Source: Sabellastarte sp. h YS-2021
Lineage: Eukaryota; Annelida; Polychaeta; Sabellida; Sabellidae
Length of the DNA stretch: 64,000 nucleotides
Reading direction: 5' to 3'
Assembly (NCBI GenBank): GCA_964017235.1
Contig: OZ024940.1
Coordinates: forward strand, 28,638,573-28,702,572
Of this stretch, positions 21,517-34,232 are shown one piece after another; positions within the stretch are counted from its first letter, which is position 1, and every line of letters starts with the position of its first letter. A program made the position numbers and the translations under genes. The notes below the pieces were generated by a model, which saw only the letters and a list, made by a program, of their open reading frames with translations, had not been told where the DNA came from and ran no database searches.

Positions 21517-22388
21517 AAACTGCAGAGACATTGAAAGTGGTTACTTCAATTAGTTCATATGAAAATTACTATCAAAGCTGTGAGTTGTAACCTAGAGTAA
21601 ATTATAGTCACTTCTAATATGGTTTGTTTACATGACCTTGACCAAATTTGCACCCAAAATAAATCTGAATAAATTAAGAATAAATAAATCATTAAAAGAA
21701 AAACTTCACTGTGACTGGAACAAAAAGACAATTAAAATGACTAACTTTGAATATCTAAGGCAATTCGTGAAGAAAATTAGTCTTCTCTCAGTATTTATTA
21801 AAAATAGGTGTGGACCCAGGGAGTTTCCAAATCGACTCCGTGAGAATGTTGTAAGTAAGCACAGGGCTTATATAATGTATGTGGTTACTATGAAGACATG
21901 ACATGCTCTGTGCTCAGTGAGCTCCGTCATGGATCTATTGTAATTTACAAGCCAAATGACCTATAAATGAAACCATCAAAAACCCTTATTTGGAGGCACT
22001 AAAATAACACTAAACTTCATAATATCTTGAAAATAACAATATTATTTACCCATTTATATTTTTTAAGAGTTTATACTGACAAACTAACACATTTTCTTTT
22101 TAAACTAAACTTCCTTTGAATACCAATGCAATAGGCAATCTGACTGGAAATAAACAAAAGCACATGATAAACATGGCAGCCGAAACTCTATAATACAGTC
22201 AATAATTATGTAGCATCTACACCAGCCAAGTATTGTAAGTGATTCTAAAGAAGGTCAGTTAATGTTTACACAAGCCCAATTAGCATAAGAACAAGGTTTG
22301 GTTTTATTGGTCTATTACCGGTCCATGACAGGTGTCTCAGGGGAGCTGTGCTTCAATGTGGATGTACATATCTCTAGAAAATCAATGG
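21517..22388. repeat. ~860-bp direct repeat, copy A
   Basis: Matches 26,236-27,091 in the same orientation, from CTAAAACTGCAGAG to TCTAGAAAATCAAT. It includes a TTATATAATGTATGTGGTTA block. The identity class is unknown: no PBS, PPT or terminal inverted repeat was found at the inner edges. It contains no convincing ORF. Confidence 0.85.
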
Positions 22389-23630
22389 TACCTGTTAAAC
22401 ATAGAAAAACACCAGATAAACCATAAAACGCCAGCTTATTATACTGAACAATGTAAAACAGAATTTTATTGCCAGGTCTTGAAATGTTGGCAAAAAATTA
22501 TATGCAGACCCCCATCGAGTATTGAAGAAATAATGAATGAATACATTTTTGATAATAAATATATCAGTTGCAATGGTAAACCATTGGACCATAAATTGTT
22601 TAAAAGTAGTACAATTTTATCTGATTATTCAAGATTAAAAAGTTTATTAGATAATATTGGTCATATTCAAACATTCCAACAATTAAAGCATAAATTTGAC
22701 TGGAAATTAAATATATACATGTATAATACTTTAATAACCTCCATACCAAAATTGTGGAAGCAAAAACTACTGAAAGGTTCACCACCAAGTATGGATATGC
22801 AAAGTGAAATATACATAAGTCGAAAGGGACACCTCCTTAATATAGCTGAAGTGAGTAACCAACAATTATATTTGGAGTTACTCAAAAATGAAATAAAAGA
22901 ACCAACTGCAGTGAATACCTGGAGAGACCTATTTCCTCTTTTAGAATGTGTGCCATGGAAATTAATTTTCTCAGCAACACATCACATAACACTGGAAACA
23001 TATTTGCAAACATTTCAATATAATATACTAAATAGATTAATAAATTGTAATTTTAATTTATACAAATGGAAAATTAAATCAGAACCATATTGTAATAGTT
23101 GTGTCATAGCTATAGACACCATAGATCATCACTTATTTCTGTGTCCACTTTCTAAGAAATTTTGGGAGGAAATGGAGGTTTGGCTTAACAAACAAAATAA
23201 TATGCCAGATAGAATACAGTTCACTATTTGTGAAGTCATCTTTGGCATAGGAATAAATCAGCTTAAAACATACTATTATAAATTTTTGAATATTTTCATC
23301 CTCTTTGGAAAACATTACTTGAATTTTTGCAGAACAGACAAAAAAAATGCTAATTTTGTAGAGTTTTTAAGTATTGCAAAGTCAAGAATTAAGTACTACA
23401 AAACAATTTTACAAAAGTCTGTTGCTGATAATGATAAAGAGTTATTAGATAGGATGGAAAACATAAACTGGTCCCCATAATTTTCATTTAAGCTCAAAAC
23501 TCTTTTTTGTACAACAAAAACATTATAATGTTATTAATATAACGTTAATGTTGCATCTTTGGTAGTTATAATGTATTAAAGTCAAGTTTATTGAGTTTTA
23601 CTGGAGTACTTATAATGTCTACTTTTTGTC
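22389..23630 (+). pseudogene. LINE ORF2 C-terminal fragment (long open frame)
   Basis: An open frame of 382 codons runs 22,332-23,480; its first ~19 codons lie in the flanking direct repeat, so the LINE part begins near 22,389. It is the connector and C-terminus of an L1-like ORF2. A Cys/His motif at about 23,090-23,165 (C-N-S-C ... D-H-H-L-F-L-C) and the block FWEEMEVWL are present. No RT palm is left. The frame is unusually well preserved for a 5'-truncated copy, so it is younger than neighbouring relics. The 3' UTR runs to about 23,630. Confidence 0.82.
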
Positions 23631-24213
23631 TTATATTAAATGAGTTAGTTCTTGTAGCCGTCTGATCGTGTGTTTTTGTCTTGGCACTTCAAGTAATGTA
23701 TTATGTCTTGTAATCTGACTTCCTGTATTGTAATGTGGTACATATATCCAATAAATAAAAGTTCCAGGACAGTTAAGTCCACTTCCTGTTACACTACCGG
23801 AAGTTCCAGGACAATTTAGTAAACTTCCATTTTCACTACTGGAAGCTTCAGGACAATTAAGTCCACTTCCTTCATGAGTATACTGGAGGTATTTCCTCAA
23901 CTCCATGGAAACCTTGATGAGGCTCCCTCATAACAATCTCATCTTTATCTGATGAATCACTAGAAGACATGGGTTGACTTTTAACAATATCTTGTTCATT
24001 GGTCGTTGGTAAGGCTCTTGTGCTGTTTTCTCCAGATAAGTCCTGTTTATTGTACTCCTTCAATCTGTCGAAATGTACAACTTTTGGTTTTGAATGGAGA
24101 GTTTGCTGTATTCTGAGTAGCAAATTGTTTATTTGGTGAAGAACTGTGTATGGCCATTTCCAAATTCTTTGAAACTTGGGAAAAATTCCTTGTTTTCTCC
24201 CTTCTTCAAACAA
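23631..24213 (-). pseudogene. pol: Gypsy-3 integrase C-terminal module and repeat tail
   Basis: 24213-23872 contains a GPY/F-like run (RIWKWPYTVLHQINNLLLRI) and HFDRLKEYNKQDLSGE. The next frame, 23906-23631, has three imperfect copies of a GSGLNCPE/GT-type unit (24-30 bp at DNA level, visible as GGAAGTTCCAGGACAA-type repeats around 23,760-23,870). Confidence 0.7.
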
Positions 24214-24218
24214 CCAGA

Positions 24219-25190
24219 CTAGATTCCCAGCTTCAAATAACTTCCCATGGGCCTTCCTGTCATAGTATCGATTTGATTCTGACTGGCTTTCTGTAGTTTG
24301 GCACTGACATATTCATGAGCTTCTTCCAATCGGTGCTGTATGTCCTGTATATACTCTTCACACTCTAGTTCCCGGCCTGGAGGTGCCCCAAAGAGCACAT
24401 CAGCTGGAAGAAAAACTTCTACTAACATTAATAAGTTGGGGACGCATTGGTCTACTCTTGTGTGGTAGATCTGTAGGCCAAAAGTAAGAACGGTATGTAA
24501 CTGTCCCAGTATCTATGGTGTTTGGATACTAACATGCTCAGCATATTCTCAAGTGTTCTGTTCATTTTCTCTACCAGACCATCACACTGTGGATGAAAAG
24601 TAGTTGTTCCAGTCTTGTCAATATCTAGTAGGTGACAAATCTCTTAAAACAATGATGACTCAAACTGACGTTCTTGATCCGTGTTGATTGTAAGTGGCAC
24701 ACCAAATCTACAGATGAAATCCTCATCTACTTTGCGGGCTATGGACGTTGCTTCCTGGTTAGGTATGGGATATGCTTCCAACCACTTTGTGAAATAATCT
24801 GACAGTACCAGCAAATATCAATTCCCCCTGTCACTTCTAGGAAGAGGTCCCATAATATCTAGGGTAACTCCTTCCATTCGAAATCCAGCTTTGACGTGTC
24901 CCATTTTCCAAAGGTTTTTCTTATCAAGTCCCTTCCTGCTTGCACATACTTCACATGAACTGCACCACTTGTGGACATCTCACCTGAGACCATACCAGTA
25001 GAATCTAGCTCGCACATTGGCAAGCGTTTTGTGTTTACCTAAGTGCCCACCCGTGAAATCATCATGAACGATCTTCAGTATCTCTTGACATCTACACTGT
25101 GGTACCACTAGTTGCCAGGTTGCCTTCCCAGAAATCTCTTCATCCCATCGCTTGTAAAGGACCCCTTGCTTGACCTCTAGCTTGACCTCA
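24219..25190 (-). pseudogene. pol: Gypsy-3 integrase
   Basis: Degenerate integrase read in several frames. The zinc-domain region is at about 25,080-24,950. NTDQERQFESS (second catalytic D) lies near 24,680 and TFHPQCDGLVEKMNRTLENM (catalytic E) near 24,600-24,540. 24428-24219 holds the core end (VLFGAPPGRELECEEYI). Stops are frequent. Confidence 0.82.
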
Positions 25191-25211
25191 GGTCTTGCAA
25201 GCAGCTTTCCT

Positions 25212-25841
25212 TCACTTTTCCACTTCAGGATTGGTTCTATTATGCTGTCTTCTCTTTGCTCTTGAGAAATTTGAATATTTCCAATGCTTGCAATCCACAG
25301 TCCCAGCTTTTGTTTGAGCTTGGGTTAGTACCATCAACAACAGAGGTGAGCTTCCAGATTCTATGCCACACTGATTACAAGGTTTCCGTGACAACGCATT
25401 AGCATTTTGATGTAATCTACCATATCAGTGGTGAATTTCAAAGTTATACATGGACAAGGTTTCCATCCATTGGGCTATCTGACCTTCAGGTTCCTTGAAG
25501 TTGTAAAGCCATCTCATGATCAGTACGAATAACAAAATGGATGACACAGAGGAAATGACTGAAATGCATAATGAAATGTACGTCAACGAGCTCTTTCCTG
25601 GTAACACAGTAACGTCATTCTGGCTTTGATAAACTCATATTCAATAACCCATTCTTCTTCTTCAATAAGCTGAGACAAAACTGCACCAATTCTTATATAA
25701 CAGGCATCAGTGTCCAGGATGAAATGACATTCAGGTCTTGGGTATGTTAACACAGGTGCTTTTGTTAATTTCTACTTTAATTTCTGAAAGGCTTCTTCAC
25801 ACCGATCAGTCCATTCAAACTGTTTCCCTTTCTTTGTAAGT
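25212..25841 (-). pseudogene. pol: Gypsy-3 RNase H
   Basis: Broken frames carry the TDACYI-type start near 25,700, VTRKELVD near 25,590, the LRWLYNFKEPEGQIAQW stretch and the tail QNANALSRKPCNQCGIESGS. Small indels split the domain into at least three frames. Confidence 0.8.
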
Positions 25842-26235
25842 TCATGCAGAGGTCCCTCCTGATACCAGGTGTCCTAAATATGTGACCTCTCTCTGAAAAA
25901 ATATACACTTTGGAGGCTTTAACTTCAGCTTGGCATCATGAATCCGGTCAAACACTGCTTTCACTCTGTGCATCTTCTCTTCAAACTCTGAAGCAAAAAA
26001 TAATGATGTCATCAAGATATATCTGCAGCATTTTGTACTGTAAACCATTGAAGATGTGCTCCATGAAGCATTTGAATGTTCCAGGTCCATTATATAGGCC
26101 AAACAGTAGTACTTTGAACTGATACAGACCACCATCTGGGATCGTGAATGCAGCCTTTTCTCTGTCTTTTGGTTCCACTTCCAGCTGCCAGTTACCAGCC
26201 TGAAAATCAATGGTGGAAAAGAATTGATCACCTGC
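25842..26235 (-). pseudogene. pol: Gypsy-3 reverse transcriptase palm
   Basis: Starts at A-V-L-A-G-D-Q-F-F, continues GNWQLEVEPKDREKAAFTI and reaches the catalytic Y-L-D-D at about 26,008-26,019. A second frame gives FDRIHDAKLKLKPPKC and YLGHLVS. One frameshift lies right after YLDD. This preserves the portion that gypsy-1 has lost. Confidence 0.88.
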
Positions 26236-27091
26236 TAAAACTGCAGAGATTAAAAATGGTTACTTCAATTAGTTCATATGAAAACTACTATCAAAGCTGT
26301 GAGTTGTAGCCTAGAGTAAACCATAGTAGCTTCTCCTGATATGGTCTCTTTACATGACCTTGACTAAATTTGCGCCAAAAATAAATTTAGAATAAATAAA
26401 TCACTAAAAGAAAAACTTCACTGGGACTGGCACCAAAACACAATTACTAACTTTGAACATCTGAAGCAATTCTTGAAGAAAAGAAGTCTTCTCAGTATTT
26501 ATTAAAAATAAGTGTGGACCCAGGGAGTTTCAAAACTGACTCCCTGAGAATGTCGTAAACACAAGCCTTATATAATGTATGTGGTTAATGTGGAGACATG
26601 ACATGCTCCGTGCTCAGTGAGCTCTATCACAGAGCTATTGTAATTTACAAGCCAAATGACCCATAAATGAAACCATCAAAAACCCTTATTTGGAGGCGCT
26701 AAAATATAACTAAACTTCATATGTTCAAATAACAATATTATTCACCTATTTATATTATTTAACGGTTTATACTGATAAACCAACACATTTTCAGTTTATA
26801 CTAAACTTCCTTTGAATACCCATGACAATAGGCAATCTGACAAAAAGTCAACAAAAGCACATAGAGAAACTGTACAATACCCAGCTCAAAACCAATAAAA
26901 ATCAATAATTATGTAGCATCTACATCAGCCAAGTACTGTAACTGACTCTAAAGAAGGTCAGTTAATGTTTACACAAGCCCAGTTAGCATAAGAACAAGCT
27001 CTGATTTTATTGGTCTATTACCGGTCCATGGCAGGTGTCTCAGGGGATCTGTGCTTCAATTTGGATGTACATATCCCTAGAAAATCAATAA
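26236..27091. repeat. ~860-bp direct repeat, copy B
   Basis: Second copy of 21,517-22,388. It abuts the broken RT of gypsy-3 at CTGCTAAAACTGCAG. No gene seen. Confidence 0.85.
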
Positions 27092-27500
27092 TGTTCTCCC
27101 CCATTTTTCTCTAGGATGTTGATAAATGGCCAGATAAGGCCTGAGCAGTTATGTCCCCTTATCTTCCACTGAGTGTAGAGAATGTTATTCATTATTTACA
27201 TGAGACATGGCACCATTTAATCAATAACCTAGGCCCAGATAAAGCCACTACTTGAACAAAGTGAATAAAAGGGAGAATTACACAGCATAAATAACTGATC
27301 ATAGTATCAGCACATTCCTAGTGATTTACCCAGTTGTGACTCATTTCAGAAGTTTAATAAAATAAAAAATAGATAATAGACAACCCCAGATCCATTACAA
27401 AGTATATGCATATAAGAAAAACATTGTACAAATAAAACAATTTCAGACAAAATACAAGAAGTGTAAATAAAAAATATGCATGAAAAGATTAATCTTGGGC
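27092..27500. other. No feature recognised
   Basis: AT-rich sequence between direct-repeat copy B and an inverted LINE tail; nothing recognised on either strand. Confidence 0.5.
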
Positions 27501-28185
27501 AGAAGAATAATTAACAAAACTGTTTCAAACCAAAAGCAATTTGTAAAAGGTCACTTTCATCTTGCCCCTGTCTGTTATAACAGGGCATCCATCTGCCTCA
27601 ATTTGAACTAATATTTTGAACTTTTCTTTTATTAAACATTGAAGTTCAATGAACAAGAGACTTTTATTTTTGTTTCTTTTACCATTTATGTAATGTTTTA
27701 CAAACATGATAATAAGTTCAACACGTCAAACAATGGGTTTTCTGTTAATGGTAAGTAAAAAATAACTTCACAAATAGTAAATCTAAATTTTACTTCTAAC
27801 TTTTCATGTAACCAATCCCTAATTTTGGTCCAAAGTTTCATACTTTCTTTACACTTATTAAGGTGATGCTGAATGGTATCAATTTTTTACAGTAAATACA
27901 GAATGGTGAATCCTTGATGCCATATTTATGTAAATTATAATTACAATTTAAGATTCTGTTCAAGACTTTATATTGCAAACTTTGAATATTGCTTTCTCTC
28001 TTAATTTTATATGGTAATCTGAAAATGTGACTCCAGTTAAAGTTTTCTAAAAAGGGGTATAATTCAACCCATACATTTAATGATGTAGGTGGTTTTGTGT
28101 TTTCTTTGATCAAATGAGTCTATACTAATTTACTACTGACTTTTTCTATTGGTATTAATTTCTTAGTTCCTTTTAATGCTAATTG
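27501..28185 (-). pseudogene. LINE ORF2 C-terminal fragment, minus strand
   Basis: 28113-27838 reads the LINE connector (FNWSHIFRLPYKIKRESN, VLNRILNCNYNLHKYGIKDS) into a C-I-Y-C motif; after a frameshift 27707-27525 gives the C-terminus. It is the same family as the 22.4-23.6 kb fragment (compare LNRLINCNFNLYKWKIKSEP there). It meets a plus-strand LINE head-to-head at about 28,185. Confidence 0.75.
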
Positions 28186-29990
28186 TTTTTGAGAAAGCAT
28201 TTGATTGTGTATCATGGTAATTTTTATAAAAAATTCTTGAAATGTTTGGCTTTGATAAAAACTTCATAAATTGGTAAAATTTTAACACAGATATAAAAGC
28301 ATATAAACCACAATGTGGGTTTTTGTCTGATAAAATTTCAGTTGAGAGGGTGTAGACCCATTATTGCCATACTTATTTCTGATAGGGGCAGAAAATCTTT
28401 CAATGTTCATTAATATGGATCCAAATATAACTGGCATTATAAAAGAAGACAACATAAAACTAACACAGTTTGCGGATGACACCATACTTATTCTAGATGA
28501 ATCACAGCACTCTCTAGAATCCGCACGTAACACTCTAGAAATATTTGGAGATTATTCAGGACTGAAAATGAACATGGAGAAAACAAAGGTTATTTGGATA
28601 GGTCATAAACATTTTTGTAAGGTAAAGTTGGATGTGAAATTTAAACTTGAATGGGGCAATACAGGATTTTCCATGCTATGACTGCATTTTCCCACTAATC
28701 TGAAAGATATTCCATACATTAACTTTTCAGAGGCATTGCAAAAAAAAGATAAAAAGAAATGGGGAATTGGAAAAGTAGATTCTTGACTCCTTTGGTAGGA
28801 TAACACTGATCAAAACTTTATTCTTACCTAAACTGATCCATCTGTTCATGTCTTTACCAGTACCAAATACTCTATTGCAAGAAATCAATAGCCTTATGTA
28901 TAAATTTTTGCGGGATTCAAAACCAGACATAAAGGAAAACCATTTGTGCAGAATGCTCAAAAGGAGGGTTGAGAATGACTCACAATTTTAACTTTGAGAA
29001 CTCCCTAAAATTAAGTTAGATACGTAAAATAGTTCAGTAAACAAATTTACATTGGAGGTCACTTCTAATAGACAATGGTTATAATATAAGTAGCACACCT
29101 GTAATGGGAGGAAGTTATCCTTTCTATTCAAGACTACAAGAAAACAATTTTTGGAGCAAGGTATTCAATTATTGGAAAGAATTTTGTCAAAAACAACCAC
29201 CAACCTCAAATATATACACAGTTTAAACTCCTGTCTTTGGTACGATTTTTAATTATCAAGCTATCCCTTCTTTCTCTGTACTTGGAACAACAGTGGAATT
29301 CGATGTGTGGAAGATATAGTTAACTCAGATGGATCTATCATCACTCATACAGAAATGTGTAAAATGTATAGCTTGGCAATAAGTGTATTTCATTATCACA
29401 GAGTAAAACTTATGACCAAAAGCTTCATCAATAACTATAAAACAAACAAAAGTTTCACAATGTCACAGCCCATTTTGCCATTTCATGCAATAACTATATT
29501 TCAGTAAATGGCAGTAAAGATTTTTACAAAATATTCGTGCAGTATGAAGCTGATGATCCTGTATGTAAAGAAATATGGTCCAAAAAATTGTTTTGACATA
29601 AATGTTGAAATTTGGCAAAACATTTTGAAGGCTTGTATAAAATCAATTATTGATAATGACAGTCTGGTTTCAGTACAAAATCCTATTCAATATATTGAAT
29701 AACCAATGAGTATCTGTACAAAATTAAATCTCAAATTCCAATCTATGTAGATTATGTGGGGAATACCCAGAAACAATCCTACATTTATTTGCACAATGTA
29801 AAGAGGTACAAGACTTATGGCAGAATTTAAACAGGTGGATCAGAACTAAATTGTCAATATATATCGATATGTGCAATTCTAGAAAAATACTCAGTTATGA
29901 AGATTATGATACATATTTCTGGCCTCTAAATTTTAATATGTCACACGAAACCAAAATGAAATGTTTCTGAAAAAAGTACTTCATGTCTTT
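28186..29990 (+). pseudogene. L1-like LINE ORF2 fragment, plus strand
   Basis: Starts in RT at KAFDCVSW, has LTQFADDTILILDESQHSLE (catalytic F-A-D-D near 28,470), GLKMNMEKTKVIWIG, a broken thumb, and the C-terminal motif RLCGEYPETILHLFAQCKE near 29,745-29,800. The stop-free stretch 28364-28681 is the longest. The family is that of the fragment at 1-1987. Confidence 0.85.
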
Positions 29991-32900
29991 TATTAGGGTG
30001 AGCATTCTTGCTCCATTGTCCTCCTAATATGTCCAAGTTTTAGTAAAGCCAGGACCGTTTATCTCTTTAGTTAAGGATGAGAATGAATAGACACTGTACT
30101 AGCTTCCACTGTTTAATAGCAAATACAAAAAAATAACATACGTTCAAAATCCAGCAACCCAATAAGTATGCTTACATGATTTTAACACTCGCTGGACACA
30201 CAAAAGCATTCTAGTTTTCCATATTTTTGTCCCTCCCTCTGGCAGATTGTTCCACCTTATATATAAAATTATTTGGACTATCACCAAGAAGTTTTTTGCA
30301 GTCTTCTGGCAATGATACAATTTTGGCAATTGTGCAACTAACTGATTGTGAGTTTTGAGAAAGACCAAGCATTCCACTTGGGCAGGCTTCCAAGGATGAA
30401 AGGTAGCTGCCAGCACACTATTTTGGTACAGGGTTCCAGTGTGGTTCTGGCAATCTTATTAATTTCCCTTGTCCACAAAGAGTGTGGTCCTCTTACAATC
30501 ATAGTTCATTAAAAGAAATTGGTGACAAATATAAACTGGAGTATAAGCCAGGGTATAATATATAATTTTTTGGAAGTACAATTTAAGTAATCTTAGTTTC
30601 ATGTACACATTTTACCTGCATTGCATTATAATATGTTTATACAGTCCATCATTCTTTAATGAAAACACATGCATTTGTTTTACATAATCAAAATTGTTTA
30701 CAAACCCAACTTTCTCACCATCAATACTGTTTTGTAAATTACATTTTCAGATGATAATAAAAAATATAAAATTTCTCATAGAAACAGATAGAAGCAAAAA
30801 AAAACTTTTTTTTTCTTTCTACTAATAACCACAACAAACACAAATGTCAATTAATTAATACACAATGGTGAAATGTCCTACTCTGTTGATTTACATTTAT
30901 TGGTAGTATTAATGCAAATATTAAAATCAAAGTATATATAATCAAATATACTTATGACAGGTTGATACTTAATTTTAGGCCTCATTCAAGGTTGGCAATA
31001 GAACATTTCCAACCAAGCTATTAGACAAGATGCTAGCAGCTACTCATTAGATCTGAGGTATAAAGAAAAAGCTCTGAAAGCTTGTTGCAGTGGGATTTTT
31101 AGGTAATTTTTATACACAAAACTATACTATATATAAATATAACCTTTAATATAACTAATATTGCAAGATCATAAATTCCTCTATGCATTTATGCCAAATT
31201 AGTAGTGTTTTGACATTTTTCTACTACCCAAATCCAGAGACAGGACACCATACAGTGACATGTTTAGAGCTTACAGATGTATGTACATTAGCATATCTGA
31301 ACATACAGGAAATACCATCAAACACTTTTACAAAATGACTGCTAATATGAGTGTTAATATGTTTTTTTAGATTTAAAACATGGTCAGAGTGGGCTGCACT
31401 TACAGAAGATTTAACATATACATCCATATAGTATAAACCTTCTACTGTTATTATTACAATGTATTATTTAGTATTTTCCAACGTTGGAAAAACATCATAA
31501 CCATGGCAAAATTTGTCACACATATTTAACTACGATTGCAAGAATCATAACACCATAAGCTGTGTGACATCCAAAGTTATATAACTATCAGCAATAGGAA
31601 GCTGAATTTTACTCCTATCAGCGATAGGAAGCTGAATGTATGTGCATATTCTTTATTATATAAAAGTTTACTTTTATATAATAAAGAATATGCATATATA
31701 TGCTATATATATACAGAGAATACTTACTTCCATTAAAGATACTAATATATCCAAGTGGTTATTTACTTTGATTCACCTTGATTTTTTTGTATTAATGAAG
31801 ATGATAGCAGAAATGGTATTGTATACAATTTGGAACTGACCTGAGTACTTAGAACAGATTATCTGCAATCACAACTTGAGATTAAACATTTTTCAATGTA
31901 AGATAAAGTCTCTGATTTTTATTTATTTAGCATTCATTTTTTTTTCTTAATTTTGTATTATTGTCTCAAAATGTTCATGCAAGTGCAAGTATGCTTTCAA
32001 CACTGACGCCATTAATTAGGGGCTATGTTGATGTTAAAATATGGTCAGGATCAACTTGCATCCTGGGCAACATGACAAATCAAAGTGGACAAGGGTTTCA
32101 CATTTGTGCTTGAAGAAATAAATGAATGCTTCGAATGAGCACTGTGAAGGTTGTTGACCCTTCCAGGGTCATAATGCAGTTTGCCTTCCCAGATTTTCCC
32201 GAAACTGGAAATACTGGTCATGGTTGAGCATGAAACACATAGCTTTCTGAGTTTGGGCTAGGAGGCTTTAATGGGTTATCCTGTATAGTTGTACTTGCAG
32301 TTCTAATGGTATTTTGGCTAGCAGGTATTCCCATATTTGTTGGTTGAATAGACATCCTGCTATTCTGAGTGGGGAAATGCAAGTTGGACCCGTAGATGTT
32401 GTCTCAAAAGTTGAGTCAAATGTTAAATCACACAATTCTAAAGAGTTCATTCTGAGTCTGAGGATACGATAACAATATTCCTTTCACAGGCAGAATTTTT
32501 TAATATCCAAGGAAAGTAATGAGGATTAATGCAGAGTTTTACAATAATTTTGACCAGGCTTATTCTACCATACAAAATTCCTGTAATTACTTGAGTCTCA
32601 AGTATGCCATCATATATTTTTAGATGATCTAGAACATTGTCTGACTTATGGGGAAGATAAAGAGTCTCAGATGTAGTAAATGCTTGTATCTTTAAAATAG
32701 TTTTGACTGTATTTAGATTAAAATCATCCATGAGCTCTATTGTCCTTTCTTAAGTTTTTCTTTTTTTAAAAAAAGAAAAGTAGCACCACAATTCATTTAT
32801 ATCCATTTCAAGATATTTTCCTTGCACGCTACTTTGAAAGTTTCTGAAGCAAATATTATTAACCTAGTTTCACCTCTTATTATCTATTTTTTGGGGTTTT

Positions 32901-34232
32901 TGGCTGATGTCCATGCTTTGAAAAAGATTATCTTGTGTTTAAGAAAGGTGATATGTTGTTGATATTAAGAAAATGGCAATTGTTGATGTGGCCTTTACTA
33001 TCATATCTATCTAAGATGAACAGAGGCCAGGGATAACTTAACTTTGAAATATGTATTTTTTATTTGTTTTAATATACATTACTGTAGGACACATGGGCTC
33101 ACCTTAAGCTTTATTTGAATTCCCTAGTGCCAGATTAGTAAGATACATCCTTTAGTGAACAGTGTATTCTGCCATATATCAAATACCCAAGCATAATATT
33201 TTTCAATTTAATCTTGACATTAGAATTATTACAATTTTGGGAAACACCCTTTGGCAGACTGAAACAAAAACATTCAGGTTAGCAGTTGGCAGATGGGCAA
33301 TTTGGAGAGTAAATCTGTTACCCTTGCCAAATAGGTTAAGTCCCTGGGAGATTTTCTTCTGGTGTCCCTCCTAAAATAAATGTAATAGAAATAACATACA
33401 ACTGCCAGAATAAGAAGAAAATGGACAGAAACTTGGCTTTGCTTTTGGTAAAATAGTCATTGATCTGGTCAAACTTGTTAATCAAACTAAAGATGCTGAG
33501 ACAGCCTTAAGGTTAAGATTATTTATGTCTTTCATGCTTTATCTCCAGCCACTGATAGTATATTGCCTTTACATCATCAGTGCTTTAATATCAGTAAGTT
33601 ATAAATAAATTTCAATTTTACAACACAAATAAACTCATTACATCCTGATGTGAATATACATACACACAATATTATTACACCATTACTACGGCTGCAAATT
33701 TTACATTATCAGATAAATAAGGTACTTAGCCAACTAACCTTTGATCCAATTTGAAATTAATATATTTTGGCAGACTACAGAGGACACTCTGCCATTTGTA
33801 AGTGAGAAATTTTACAGCAATGCTCTCAGTTGTAAACACCTGTCAATCTACAGCAGTATACCAAAAAATGTCTGTACTGTTTTATCACAACAAAGAAGTT
33901 AGGATCTGGAGTTACTTATTTTTGGGATTGAATGCTGTAAATAAACAATATCAGAGATAATGAGTTTCTAGAGAAGATTAGCTTTCAATACAACTTTGTG
34001 AATCAAAGCCAAGAGAAAATATTATGCCTCATTCCCACTATCATGTCCTAGGGATTTATTCTAATGTTTTGTTTTTATCATTAACTCTTCATAATTATCA
34101 TTTGTCAATAAAAACCACTTATCTAAGATTACTGTATTGTTGATAATGTAGCATTTCTCAAGTCTCTTAGTACCTTATGTATGGTCCTGCTACATTAGGT
34201 CCTGCGTGCATTATACCTTAGTGGACATGGTA
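29991..34232. other. Gene-poor AT-rich region
   Basis: 4.2 kb without a recognisable coding sequence. Small frames (for example 30,144-30,416 and 32,447-32,731, minus strand) show no family features. It contains a duplicated 20-mer and a perfect hairpin at 31,588-31,694. Confidence 0.5.
31588..31694. repeat. Duplicated 20-mer followed by a perfect 24-bp hairpin
   Basis: ATAGGAAGCTGAAT with flanking TATCAGC(A/G) occurs twice, about 31 bp apart (31,588-31,638). Arms at 31,643-31,666 and 31,671-31,694 are exact inverted repeats of 24 bp around a TTTA loop, an AT-rich cruciform-capable structure. Confidence 0.9.

Larger units (their letters stand above)
23631..26235 (-). mobile_element. Gypsy-3: 5'-truncated relative of gypsy-1
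   Basis: Minus-strand pol fragment, in element order RT palm, RNase H, integrase, GPY/F-like module and tail. It begins mid-RT at about 26,235 against direct-repeat copy B. The RNase H and downstream linker match gypsy-1 nearly word for word (for example CGIESGS/CGMEAGN after the RNase H tail). No LTR, PBS or gag. Confidence 0.85.

Noticed and set aside
21517-27091. Direct repeats A and B as LTRs of gypsy-3
   Set aside because: No primer-binding site follows copy B, no polypurine tract precedes copy A, and a plus-strand LINE fragment lies between copy A and gypsy-3.
30144-30416. 90-codon minus-strand frame
   Set aside because: No motif in this frame or the overlapping frame; isolated in AT-rich DNA.
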